From: Brachionus rotundiformis
Taxonomy: Eukaryota > Rotifera > Eurotatoria > Ploima > Brachionidae
DNA: 64,000 nucleotides
Direction of reading: 5' to 3'
Assembly: GCA_016802295.1 (NCBI GenBank)
Contig: JAESIW010000020.1
Span: 6,542,556-6,606,555, forward strand
Shown here: positions 37,701 through 46,900 of the stretch, piece after piece
Layout of the letters: every line of letters starts with the position of its first letter
How positions within the stretch are numbered: position 1 is the stretch's first letter
Made by a program: the position numbers and the translations under genes
Notes under the pieces: model-generated
Database searches by the model: none
What the model was told of the DNA's origin: nothing
What the model saw: only the letters and a program-made list of their open reading frames with translations

Positions 37701-39987
37701 ATTAATATATAAGATTAATAATAAGTTTTTTCGTTTTTTTCGAGACTTTATTTATTCATAAGAATAAAATAAAATATAATTTAGTCACTAAATTAATTTC
37801 CTTCGGTAGAATTACACATCTCCCATCGTTCTGGCAGCATTTTGATACCCCGCTCGCCTGGTTTTGAGGTGAAATATTGACTAATGTCTTATGTGATTTA
37901 CTCCTAGTCTTGATAATTTTTTTCACGGAGGAAATGCTGCGTGGATCGGAACAAATGGTAATCTGAAGGAGCCAAGTCTGGTGAATAAGCTGGATGAGAT
38001 AAAGCTTCCCAGTCTAGATTTTCTTTAATGCTTCGAGTCATTTTTGCAACATGGGGTCTAGCGTTGTCATGTAAAAGAACCACTTCTCGCTCTCCTTTAG
38101 CTCTGTCTGGCATTTTCATTTCTAAAGCAAAGAATTAATTGTTGTGAATAAAGGTCTACTGTTATCGTTTGCTTGGATTGGAGCAGCTCATAATAGATGA
38201 TCCCACCTAATATCGCGGAGTAGGTAATGGTACTTTATTAGGGTCCATCCATTGTTTTTTGTTGGCCTGGTTGTTGTAGTGGATTCACTTTTCATCTCCA
38301 GTTAAGATTTTATATGAAAAACTCTTTTTTTTCTGTGTAGATAAGAGAGAAACACAAATACTAAATCGTTGCGAAATGTTGATTCCTGAGGGTTTGTGTG
38401 GGACCAATTTCCCGACCTTTTGAATCTTTCTAATGTTTATAACCTATTCCAAACGGTGACATGTGTAACCGACATCTCTTTCACAAGCTGTCTAGTCGAT
38501 CACCTCGGGTCTTAGTCACTAAATTAATTTCCTTCGGTAGAATTACACATCTCCCATCGTTCTGGCAGCATTTTGATACCCCGCTCGCCTGGTTTTGAGG
38601 TGAAATATTGACTAATGTCTTATGTGATTTACTCCTAGTCTTGATAATTTTTTTCACGGAGCAGCTCAAGAAGCTCTTCCAAATACGCGTCATCGGCTTC
38701 AACGGTTCTTCCGACGCGTTCTTTATCATTGAAGTCGAAATCTCCAGCTTTGAATCGAGCAAAAGAATTATGACAAGTGCGAACATTCAGAGCGTTGTAT
38801 CAATAAACCAAGCGGATCGATTTTGTAGCTTCTATCGCATTTTTTCCTCCTTTTAACTTGAATAACGTCGGAAATGCATTTTTTGGTCATACATTTTTAA
38901 TTATTTAGGATTTTAAAAATTTAAAAAGCGAGCATTTACTATTAAAACATTTACACTCCATTTTCCATTTAATTTTACAACTCTTGCTCTTTTAAAATGA
39001 TATAAAACATTGCATTTAATAAATTAATCTTTTATGAGATTTTTTCATTTAAAAATCAACGTAAAAACTTATTTAACAACCTAATATGTTATCTAAAATT
39101 ATAAGATAGAGGAAGTTTTCTGGAAAATACCGGCCATGTGTCATATAATCAGATAATTTAAGAATAAAAATTTAAAATTTAGTTTTTTGAATGATCTTAT
39201 CCAAAAATTATGATTGAATTAATTTGGATTTTAAATTTAATACCTCAAATGACCATAAATATTTTAATTTCATTGACCAAACTTAATTCATAATTGTGCA
39301 TCTAGAATGTTTTTCAGAATAAAAAATTGAATTGACCACTTTTCTGATTAGTTTAATAATCATAAAATTCAATTTTTCAAAAATATTTGTCAGTGGTAAT
39401 TTCGTTCATCTGTAAACTCAAAGGGCTTATGTTTCAAAAAATGTATTTATTATCATATATTGTTAAAAACAGTTGGTAGTTGGTAAAAACCAAGTTTAAT
39501 TGTTCAAGAAAAGTTACTTAGAGATTTAATCAGATCATTTAGTGAACAAAAAAATGTAGTTTATTTAAAATTTTACTTGCCTCTAGCACACTAAATTAAA
39601 AAATAAAAGAATAAATATTTTTTTAATTACATAATTTTAATCTTAATTTATTATGAATTAGGAATTAAGCTGTTTGATAAGAAGGTAGAGTTTCCATTAG
39701 AGCTTAGAAATCCAAAAATAGATCAAATAAATTGGTTAGATAGCCATCTTTCTCGTCTACAAAAAAAAGAAAGGTCTTCAGAAGATTCAGCTACGGTCAG
39801 CGAAGAAATTGAAAAGCAGACTAATGACGAGTTCGAGACTGATGGCGAAGACCTTAAGAATTTCGGGAATGAACTCAGAACCATAATGGAAAATGAAAGA
39901 GTAAAAAACACAAGTCTGAAATTGCAAAACTCTGGTTTGCATGCAAGAGGTGCCAACAATTCCACAAAAGCATGTCTTATTTCTTAA
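22719..39987 (+). CDS. NWD2-like NACHT and WD-repeat protein, multi-exon
   Basis: Exons join in phase: 22719-22827, 22881-23086, 23142-23529, 23587-24149, 24243-24341, 24396-25251, 25309-26345, 29274-30399, 30447-30609, 35945-37361 and probably 39670-39987, giving about 2,090 residues. The N-terminus has VVRIFLSSTF, AVDMRWGI and TTELCLKEI, as in NWD2 (KIAA1239), NWD1 and telomerase-protein-1-like proteins. The NACHT domain carries a P-loop GESGCGKTS at about 439-447 and Walker B IIILLDSLDQL at about 541-551, then the winged-helix-like SELEDILSLDD...WYHRRF. The C-terminal half is a divergent WD beta-propeller (NELSLWNLRTGKLE at an exon start) with two acidic inserts. The last exon is acidic and ends Cys-Leu-Ile-Ser, a CaaX-type box. 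The join 37361 to 39670 is the weakest; a small exon could be missing. Early introns are 50-60 bp; late ones are kilobases long and transposon-filled. Predicted NTP-driven oligomeriser; ligand unknown. Confidence 0.88.
27110..27300 (+). pseudogene. Integrase-core relic (Ty3/gypsy- or Polinton-type)
   Basis: Reads LTKFILLRALRAKNAVEVTN, followed by ALFDIFTILGIP. This corresponds to the region from the (D)xxTKxxxxxPL block to the ALxxIFxxFGxP segment of retroelement-type DDE integrases. The next block, normally SDNGxEF, appears as a frame-broken ...CCGACAATGGTAGGGAGTTT. Dead copy. Confidence 0.6.
27330..27460 (+). pseudogene. Transposase helix-turn-helix relic
   Basis: MAKVCLRELAIQNFQAGKST, then SEIYEIIGRRSS, resembles the first DNA-binding helix-turn-helix of Tc1-type transposases (xxLxxFxxGKSxxEIAxxLxxS). 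It is followed by stops. Confidence 0.45.
27790..27960 (-). pseudogene. LINE C-terminal relic
   Basis: On the minus strand the segment AGTCATTAACGAGTGGAACG encodes VINEWN, part of the conserved xRVVNxWNxLP block near the 3' end of family B LINEs. Only this scrap is recognisable. Confidence 0.45.
28290..28880 (-). pseudogene. Tc1-like transposase relic
   Basis: Minus-strand frames read YDDRPRSRRPNISTLKDDRQ, the Tc1 DRPRSGRPxxxTxxxDR linker. Further on they read RKPRLTKSHKKARKKFYQIG and KSWNKAI, matching the xKPxLTxxHRxARLxFAxxx..W block before the catalytic DDE core. Stops and shifts interrupt it. It is in an intron of the NWD2-like gene, antisense to it. Confidence 0.65.
30780..32500 (-). 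pseudogene. LINE reverse transcriptase relic, family B (longest copy)
   Basis: Minus-strand pieces appear in the correct order. A decayed upstream part near 31850-31960 comes first. Then come EVTCGVPQGFVLGPLLFIIYINDLL, AYADNNKI (the catalytic YADD box is now YADN), LNVEKCKVVHFGRNN, KNDLKWGTQVTCVTAKANRILGMLKK and a 3' portion at 30780-30995 with RRLRGDLIQLFK. Stops and shifts occur throughout. It is a CR1/Jockey-like non-LTR element, dead, lying in the large intron between exons 30447-30609 and 35945-37361 of the NWD2-like gene. Confidence 0.85.
31897..31957. repeat. Perfect 22-bp inverted repeat inside the LINE relic
   Basis: Arms at 31897-31918 and 31936-31957 (core TATGAAGAGGAGTAACATAA and its complement) flank a 17-base loop. 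The unrearranged LINE should carry this segment once, in one orientation, so one arm is a local inverted duplication. Confidence 0.85.
32696..32757 (+). pseudogene. Decayed copy of an NWD2-like exon segment
   Basis: The segment matches about 36471-36533 of the downstream exon. The shared words TATTAGAAACAAC and TCAAGCTTAATT are separated by single substitutions, and the translation keeps LLETTSSLI before a stop. It is an intronic duplicate of coding sequence, truncated at both ends and abutting a repeat with an inverted ...TGCAACTC/GTGGCATTTT structure. Confidence 0.7.
33074..34267 (-). mobile_element. hAT-family transposase (BED finger), interrupted by assembly gap
   Basis: The N-terminal part is intact to the gap: a Ser/Glu-rich start, then a BED-type zinc finger with KCNVEFCSQKW and HLEKYH (Cys-x4-Cys...His-x4-His), then LLDYIVESFQSFSIVNTKAF and RYVVPERHTISRLL, the conserved region before the hAT catalytic core. 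Bases 33138-33742 are N, so the core cannot be read. The frame reopens afterwards only as a short basic C-terminus (KNQLSINLKEVEQKM). The 5' end lies near 34684 (see the next entry). It is inserted antisense in an intron of the NWD2-like gene and may be a young copy. Confidence 0.82.
33138..33742. other. Assembly gap, 605 N
   Basis: Unresolved sequence inside the hAT transposase. Any open frame spanning it is unsupported. Confidence 1.
34515..34684. repeat. hAT subterminal repeats and terminal sequence
   Basis: About eight imperfect copies, in both orientations, of an AAAGCCGGTTTTA-like word, ending in GGTCTACCAGCCCTA. Read on the transposase strand the end is TAGGGCTGGTAGACCGG, a typical hAT terminus (..AGGGCTGG) followed by subterminal binding sites. 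The matching other end was not found by eye. Confidence 0.75.
35390..35606 (+). repeat. Second, diverged copy of the long-TIR element arm
   Basis: Shares long stretches with about 27905-28150, for example AAAAGATGCAACAAAGTAT and GAAAATAAAGTTGT, then the TTTTTGGTAAAAAAGATG arm. It is more decayed than the arms at 26661-28276. Confidence 0.7.
37781..37930. repeat. 150-bp direct repeat, copy 1
   Basis: Identical by eye to 38512-38661 over all 150 bases, 731 bp apart. It lies in the natural position of the mariner 3' coding end. Confidence 0.92.
38512..38661. repeat. 150-bp direct repeat, copy 2
   Basis: Out-of-place copy interrupting the transposase between its N-terminal and middle regions. 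Confidence 0.92.
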
Positions 39988-40240
39988 TTTTACTCTAAAA
40001 ACTGATAATAGATGAAAAATTCCACCATCATATTTTAAATTTTTTTATAAATTGTAAAAAAAATTTCATAATTTAATTTTATCTTGTGCCAAATACTTGG
40101 CCCTTAAAATTCTTAATTAGAGACTAATTTTGAAATAAAAAAGTCCGTAATTTTAATTTTTAAAACACGCTTAAATAGTTGAATTCCTCAATTCTCCAGT
40201 ATAAATGTAAAGTCTTTAAACAATTAATTAATAAAAAAAA

Positions 40241-40522
40241 ATGCAGTCCAACTTTGGTCAATATCAATGTTATGACGGTCGATGCAGATCAAGTAAATAA
40301 GATTAGAATTTATAGTTTAGATAAGCTTTAAAAATTGTTCAAGATCAAATAATGAGTATGCCATCTTATCAAGTTCCAATGCAAATGAGTATGGTACCTA
40401 GTGCTTACAACAATTCATTCAATGTTCCAATGCCAATTTACGGAACAATGGGTTATCCTCCATTATGGAGACAACCACAAATGAATGGTTTACGTAATTT
40501 TACCTATTTAAACAATTATTAG
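40241..40522 (+). CDS. Small two-exon protein, 76 residues, unknown
   Basis: Exon 1 is 40241-40292 (MQSNFGQYQCYDGRC...) and exon 2 is 40344-40522, with a 51-bp intron (GTAAAT...TTCAAG). The reading phase is preserved across the junction and the second exon runs open to TAG. The product is rich in Met, Pro, Tyr, Asn and Gln (MSMPSYQVPMQMSMVPSAYN, then MPIYGTMGYPPLW), with no signal peptide or membrane segment and two cysteines near the start. It lies about 250 bp downstream of the NWD2-like stop on the same strand. I do not recognise a family. The composition suggests a disordered or structural/RNA-associated peptide, but that is a guess. Support rests on intron size and phase, typical of this genome, and on composition unlike the random AT-rich frames nearby. 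It could also be the 3' end of a longer transcript. Confidence 0.6.
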
Positions 40523-40789
40523 AAAAATTATCATTATTTTCTAGAATATTACCATCAAAAAAATTCCTAAATAAATATTTAATAAAAATTTTGTTAATTT
40601 TCAAATGCTAATAGAAATTAATTTTTCAGTTTTAATTTAAGCTCTTAAGTCTATTGTCTTTTCAATTAAAAAATGCAAAATATGACATTTTTAATGAATC
40701 ATTTTGAACACTGGTTAATTATTTTAATTTATCTTAATTTGTGTATTGTGAAAAAAAAAATTCATGGAAAATAAAAAAAACTCAAGAGA

Positions 40790-41560
40790 TAGATAAATGA
40801 AAGAGATCACCATAAACCAAATTCAGGTTGTGGTAAAGGCTTTGAAAAACATGAAAGCCGGTGGTATTGATGGCATCAGGACAGAAATTCTAAAAGCTGA
40901 TGAAAGGTGTGCAAAAGAGATATGGCGTCAACAAGTCATACCAGAAGACTGGTCAAGAGGACTCATAGTTATGCTTCCGTAAAAAGGGAACAAATTGTTA
41001 TGGGATAATTGAAACGGAATAAAACTGCTATCAATTACAAGCAAAGTGTTCTGCGGAATAATTTTGGGAGAAATTATAGGTACTTAATTAGCTTAAGATA
41101 CTCAGAGAAAAGCTATCAGGATTTAGAAGAAAAAGAAGATGCACTGAGGAACATCATCAAACTTTGAAAGCCTCGATAGTATACTAAAAAAAACCCTTTG
41201 GATCAAGCTAAACACTTATGGTAGACCATATGATTGGTTTTCTGATAAAAATCTTCTTGAGAATTTTAGCTTAATTCTGAAAAAAGGGCAATCTTAAAGC
41301 TTCAAAGTGTGTATAAAAGTTAGACAAGGATATGTTAACTCTCTGACACTGTTACTAATGTGATTGAGGAAAACTAAAAACTTGAAGATCCAAACTTTGC
41401 AGATGATTTGGTGAACAACGCTACACCAACAGGACTCGAAATAAATGGGACCAAAACAAAAGTCACGTGCATTAGCATCTATTGGATACCCTGAATCAAT
41501 GGGAACTCATAAAGACATTAAAAATGATGATAAAATCAAAAGTAATAATCATATTCTCCA
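40790..41560 (+). pseudogene. LINE RT relic, family A
   Basis: Begins with ITINQIQVVVKALKNMKAGG, IDGIRTEILKAD and IPEDWSRGLIVMLP, the start of the RT domain. It continues in broken frames with LSGFRRRCTEEHH, then a decayed core, then TGLEINGTKTKVTC before petering out. The order matches the same family at 13180-13640 and 60780-61360. Confidence 0.82.
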
Positions 41561-41997
41561 CAATTGATAAAAACAAGGAAATCTTATCTATTGTGAAGAA
41601 GTATTTGAAACATCATTTCCTATTCCAATTTTTTTCTTTAAAAATTAATAAATAGCGTTTGAGGAAGCAAAAAATTCATTTTTATTAGCTTTTTAGATAA
41701 AGATAATGGTCATTAAATAAATTTTTGAATTACTTGATTTTTATTTTCTGTATTTTCCTATTTTATCACAGTTTGTAATAAATCTATTTTTAAAATTTAG
41801 GTCAATTATTTTAGCTAACATAAAATAAAACTTGGATAAGATGATAATGACCAAACGAATTTTTTTAAAATAGATAAAATATTTTGAAAGGAAAATTTAT
41901 CATACAAATAATTTAAAAGTTTTTTTTCTTTAAAAATTTTCAAACAAAATTTTAAAAAATTATATTCTTTATTTTATTAATTGCTAAAATAGTTTGC

Positions 41998-43552
41998 TCA
42001 AAGATCGAAAATTGGCTCAACAACATTTCCTTTTCGGATTTGGCCCCATCCAATAAGCCTTAAAATTAAAAAATTATTAAAAATAGAATTCTAAAATTTA
42101 AAAAGTCTAATTAATTTTTTTAATTGATAACAAATCTAATTACCTCCAATGTTTGTCTATTTTTCTACTAAGAGCGACTTTTTCGCCCACTTCGGTACAA
42201 ACGGGGCTATTAAGCTGAAGTTTGGCCAAATCCTTCCTAACAGCGGTAACTCTTGCACCAGTGCTCAAAGAGCCTATGTTCAACATGAGCATTTCGCCCT
42301 TTTCCAACTTCTGCACCTTGGCCGCCTTCTTGTCACCCTCGGTTCTAACACCGAGCAGTCTTCTTAGCAAGAACGAGCTTATTTCAATGTCGGAAAAAAT
42401 CTCCGGCAAAGAATCAACTGTTCCGAGAGCATGACCAACCATACGATCAGCTCTACACAGCTCAGGATCTATCTTGGTCCCAACACCAATCAAACCTCCT
42501 GGCACGGCAAACTGCAGGTCATTTTGCTCAGCGTACAGACTCAAAATTTTTGATTTAATAGGCCTGCAGCTGAATTTACCTTGAGCATCTTTGGTGACCA
42601 CACCTGGTCGAACTTCAATCTCTTGACCAACAGTTAGCACACCGCGGATTATACTTCCACCGGCCACACCGCCCTTCAAATCGTCCACCTCACAACCAGG
42701 CTTGTTTACGTCAAATGAGCGGATTATAATCAACTTTGGTTTGCTGGTAAAATCTCTTAGCGGAATGGGAACTTTTTTGACAAGATATTCACACACTGCT
42801 TCAATGTTGTACTTCAATTGAGCCGATATTGGCAAAATAGGCGCATCTTCAGCTATGGTACCCTGGACAAACTTTTTAATTTGCTCATACTGCTCTTTGG
42901 CCTGGGATTCCTTGACCAAATCGACTTTATTTTGAACAATAATTATGTGACTGAGTCTCATGATTTCTATGGCAGCCAAATGTTCAGATGTTTGTGGTTG
43001 AGGACAAGACTCGTTGCCAGCAATTAGGAGAAGAACAGCGTCCATGACTGCAGCACCGTTCAACATGGTAGCCATGAGAATGTCGTGACCAGGACAGTCA
43101 ACAAATGACAAGTGACGCAACAGCTTAAATTTGCCCGAGCAGCCTGGACGGTCGCACGGAAACTCGTCTTCCTTGCTGCTGCCCGCCGAGCGGTAACAGC
43201 TTGGTCGTGGACAGCTCTCATTGTCACATTTGTATATTTTGGCATTTGCATAGCCCAGTTTTATGGTAATGTTACGCTCTCTTTCGTTTCTAAAGCGTAC
43301 AGTGAGAACGCCTGTCAAGGCTTTGACCAAGGTTGACTTGCCGTGCGCTACATGACCAATGGTGCCAACGTTTATGGTCGCCTGGCGGCTCATTACCTCC
43401 GGTGACAATGGTGTCAATTTGTTTACATCCTTTAAGGTTATTTTTATTCAAAAAGCTCTTCATTTTAACAAAGCTAAATCTCTCACCAAGTTTTCAAGAC
43501 TCTGCTTGACTAGCTTCGAGGATGCATTAGAATTGGTATCTGGTTTATTCAT
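41998..43552 (-). CDS. EIF2S3: Eukaryotic translation initiation factor 2 subunit gamma
   Basis: This is the GTPase core of eIF2, which delivers Met-tRNAi to the 40S ribosome. Three exons: 43487-43552 (22 residues), 42144-43429 and 41998-42058, giving 470 residues, close to the vertebrate length. The introns are 57 and 85 bp and phases agree (the second splits the Arg of HWR). Motifs: G1 GHVAHGKST at 47-55, the switch-I region NERERNITIKLGYANAKIYKC, a zinc-ribbon-like insert CDNESCPRPSCYRS...CDRPGC, G3 DCPGHD, G4 NKVDLVKE, then domain II/III signatures VNKPGCEVDDLKGGVAGGS and RRLLGVRTEGDKKAAKVQKL. The end is LIGWGQIRKGNVVEPIFDL. The N-terminal exon gives MNKPDTNSN..., then DVNKLTPLSPEV, matching the family. 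The third exon is not part of the single open frame and was found by family comparison. Confidence 0.97.
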
Positions 43553-44369
43553 CTTTGGTTTAACTTATTTTCTCTTTTCTTCTTAAAAATTAAAAGCGTG
43601 CAAATTAAGACTAATTTTTTTCTTATTTTAAATTATTTATTTATTTATTTTGTGTGATGCAAATTTTAAATTTCAATTGAAATTTCTTATTTTTGTTCAA
43701 TGCAAAGTATTTTTTATTTTTTTACTAATAATTATCAATTTTTAAGTTTAAATAAAAAATTTTCAAAATAAAATTAACTTATGAATGTTTTAGATTTTTT
43801 TTATTTTAAAATTTTCTGATCTGATCTCCCTATTTTGTTGGATAGGGAGACTTCTCGACGGAGTTTAAATTTGTGCCAAAAATTAGAGTTACAGGATAAG
43901 ACATTTCAAATAATTTTGGCAGACTGTCTCTAGTTGCAAATATTTATTCAATCTGACCAGATCAACAGCTGGTACTTACGTAAGAGGCATGAGTAAATAG
44001 ACATAATTTAAGTTCAGATGATCTAATTTATATATAAATTTATAAAGCACCAAATATTAGCTGAACGAGATAATTTTCAAAAAGCAGTCAAAAATATGAT
44101 TTCACAAATTAAAAAATATGATCTTGTCGCTAGAGTGTTTTGAAAAAACTGATTTCTTCTTTTAAAAGATTTATTGAAAAATTTAATAGAAAGTGGCCAC
44201 TCTAAGTGACCAATTTAAATAAGCTTATGAAACAGAAGGATAAACAAGAAACACAAATAAATATAATAATAGTAATACTTAGCTTTGTGTTGGTTTACAT
44301 AATACACTAATTTTAAAGTGATTTTATTATCTAGAATAAGAAAGGTATTTCTAAACTTAAAACACAAAC
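43553..44369. other. AT-rich spacer upstream of eIF2-gamma
   Basis: No gene seen. It presumably contains the eIF2-gamma promoter close to 43553; no element can be named by eye. Confidence 0.5.
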
Positions 44370-45090
44370 ACCGAGAAACAAATACAATGCTTTCATTTCA
44401 CGACACTTCAGTCGCACACTTTGCAAAGCAAGTAACTGCTCGAAGTACTATATAAATTACGATCAACGATTTGAAATAAAGAGCCGACTAGGAAAAATAA
44501 GAGAATGGGTCGTTCAGTAATCTGGACAACTGCAGCGAAGAAAAAACTAAAAAGGTCGACCAATAACCGAACTGGAGTCATAAGTCAAAGACGTCTAGTT
44601 AGGAAATTTGCTATCTGCCAAAGAACGATAGATCGACAGTTAAAAATCAAATCAAAAACATGAAAAAAGACCAAAATATATAGACCATAAAGCAAAAGAC
44701 CATAAAGCATGAAAAGCCTAGAATTTGAGTAAAAAACTTTCAAATATGCTATATCGTTCACAATTTTGGATGACGAAAAGTATTTTCTTGCAGGTGACAA
44801 CATGTCTCACTGCCATAAATTCCAATATCTATATCAACGAATGCCTGGATAAACGACTCCCATTCATCCATAATATCATTGAGACTCTGATTTGTTTTTT
44901 CGCCTGATTTAGCATCTGTTCACTGTTCAAATGTCTGAACAAAATGGAAAGACATCAACCCTCCTAGTGTTCTTCAACCACATCCGATTGAAAATTTTAG
45001 AGGTTGTTTAAGTTGAAGTTGAAGTAATTCGACTTAAATTTTGTGAAATCACTAGTAACAGAGGTCAAAGGAAGGCTCGGTCACGATGGA
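44370..45090 (+). pseudogene. Mariner-superfamily transposase relic
   Basis: Broken plus-strand frames give FAICQRTIDRQLKIK, then ILDDEKYFLAGDN (the first catalytic Asp region), then HPIENFRGCLS, which resembles the NPPxxPQxRPIENFWGxLKxKVY block. It is a different lineage from the copy at 37781-38870, whose signatures are TGDEK and HDNARPHV. Inactive. Confidence 0.65.
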
Positions 45091-45280
45091 ATTTTTTATT
45101 TATTTAAAATCTTAGTTCTTTTAAAAATAAATTCTTTGTCTAATACAAAAAAAAAGATAACTTAATATCATTTTTATTTTTTGAGTTGTTCGCTTTTAGT
45201 TTTTGTCTATTAGTAAATGATTTACTTCTGTCTCACCCGTTAGATACCTTTTTCCTTTCTTTAAGCTCTGCTCAGTTTAA

Positions 45281-45422
45281 AAACTTCTCGGCAAATTGCA
45301 TAATTAAAGAGTGGTACAGTCAACCAATTGGTAAAGAGACTATTCACTATTGGAAATCGATCTACATGGTTGCCAAGAAAACCGCTGTGACCAATATTTT
45401 CAAAAAGCTTTTAGAAAAATGA
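45281..45422 (+). CDS. Unplaced terminal coding exon (possible)
   Basis: After a pyrimidine-rich tract and acceptor-like CTGCTCAG there is an open frame to TGA. It encodes FKNFSANCIIKEWYSQPIGK, then ETIHYWKSIYMVAKKTAVTN and IFKKLLEK. The composition looks like real coding sequence, with Trp, Tyr and amphipathic spacing unusual for AT-rich noise, but I do not recognise it and cannot connect it to upstream exons. It could be the last exon of a small gene or a decayed repeat fragment. Confidence 0.35.
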
Positions 45423-46099
45423 ATAAATTTTATTTCGAATCAAACAACATAGCTTTAGATTAGACCATACTTGCCAAATAGATAACCATGAATATATAAG
45501 GACGACTATTACCTCAATTATTAAACAAAATAGCCGAAATTTTTTACTCCATATTTACCAAAATTTAATATGCAAATAGATTAGTACCAAATAAAAAAAC
45601 TTACTAATAAAGTATGTTTTTAAACTAAATTATTGAAGTCCACATTTTCCAATATTGAAATGGACCTGAAACCCATTAACTTTCGGGTAAGGGGAAATTT
45701 TAATCAATTCACAAGATTGTTTCTCGGACCTTCCCTAACACCAACAAATGTTCCAAACTCTACAATTAGAAACATTAAAGCTTAAAAAGCGATTACTGAT
45801 CAAACATGTAAAAGCAAAGTAAGGGAGCAAGAGGTTCCATTTCCAGCCCCGATATAAGCCATTCTTTTTCATGGAGCAGCGACATCGTTGAAAGCTGCCT
45901 GAAATTATCATTAAGCTAATTTTAATTAAGGCAATAGGAAAACGATTTATAATTTTCATTAATAGTCTAATGACTTATTTTTTTTAATGATGATAATTCT
46001 GATCTATTTTTTTAGCTGAGAATCACCAATTAAATAAACCAGTTTTACCAATCAACCAAATATTAAATAATAAATTATTATTCATTTTTGGAAAATAAA

Positions 46100-46440
46100 C
46101 ATTATAAAATTGGGTGATAAGAGCTGTAGCAGCTTATTCCATTGAATATATCCAAACCAGTTTTGGTTTGGTTTTGGTTAACTTAGATGTTACCATATTT
46201 CTGGTAACTTTTTCAGTGCGGAACTGTTCACTGCAGCTGCAAAATTTAGTTTCTAGCTTAAGCAGGAAAAAATTTTCTCTGATTTGTGATGCTATTCCCT
46301 CTTTTTTCCGTGGCGTGACCTCTGATTACTGATCTATTTACCAGATCTCTGACCTGGTTAAACTTTTCTAATCCATTAACTAATTTTTCCATTTCAATCA
46401 AGTCTCCTCTTACTCTTCTTTGACTCAATCTGTGGTCAAT
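46100..46440 (-). pseudogene. LINE C-terminal relic, family B
   Basis: The minus strand reads HRLSQRRVRGDLIEMEKLVN, then GLEKFNQVRDLVNRSVIRGH, the RRxRGDLIExxKxxNGL block of family B elements, followed by a degraded tail. Confidence 0.65.
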
Positions 46441-46649
46441 GGCAAGAAAAAAATTTGAAATATGAGTTAATTTTTACCATAATATGTTGGTTTAAGCAAA
46501 TATCAATAATGAATTTTTCTGGTTCTGGATGGATCCCTAACTTTTATGCACTTTATGTCTAATTTTTCAATACAAGCCCATTAAAATTAATTATTTTAAG
46601 AATTATTTTTTCATGTTTTTTTTCTTATCTTTTAAATATAATGTAAAAA

Positions 46650-46900
46650 ACTTTTCAATAGGAACTGAATAAGATTGGATAAGCACAAACGTAAGGAGAA
46701 ACCATGGATGAAGGATCCTGAGGTTCGGTAGAATAGAAACGAGCGAATGGTAACCTAACGAATAACAATCTTCAGTGTGATGAAGGCAGATCTAGGGAAG
46801 TGACTGTGCTCTAAACACAGTACATACCACAGTTACCATAGATGGGATCCTACTGTTTCCCATCTTCGCAAGTCTAGCTTGCTAAAGTAAAAACAATTTT
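46650..46900 (+). repeat. Possible LINE 3'-tail fragment
   Basis: A distinctly less AT-rich 250-bp block (AGAAACGAGCGAATGGTAAC, TGATGAAGGCAGATCTAGGG) in an AT-rich setting. It looks like the 3' end of a LINE or another repeat, but has no readable domain. Confidence 0.35.

Larger units (their letters stand above)
37781..38870 (-). pseudogene. Mariner transposase relic with internal duplicate of its 3' end
   Basis: On the minus strand the order is: N-terminal part (38870-38662: SIRLVY, ARFKAGDFDFNDKERVGRTVEADDAYLEELLE); an inserted 150-bp copy of the 3' end (38661-38512); the middle (ACERDVG, GKLVPHKPS, ILTGDEK); the catalytic block VLLHDNARPHVAKMTRS, WEALSHPAYSPDLAPSDYHLF (38100-37950); and the C-terminus GERGIKMLPERWEM in the normal place (37930-37781). 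Stops are present. This is a mariner-type element (SETMAR-like signature), inactive, in an intron of the NWD2-like gene. Confidence 0.88.

Noticed and set aside
37361..39670. An extra small NWD2-like exon near 39385-39397 (reading KIFVSG before a GTAATT site)
   Set aside because: It would give an attractive IKLFDKK join, but it is too short to support by eye. The phase-0 join 37361 to 39670 needs no extra exon.
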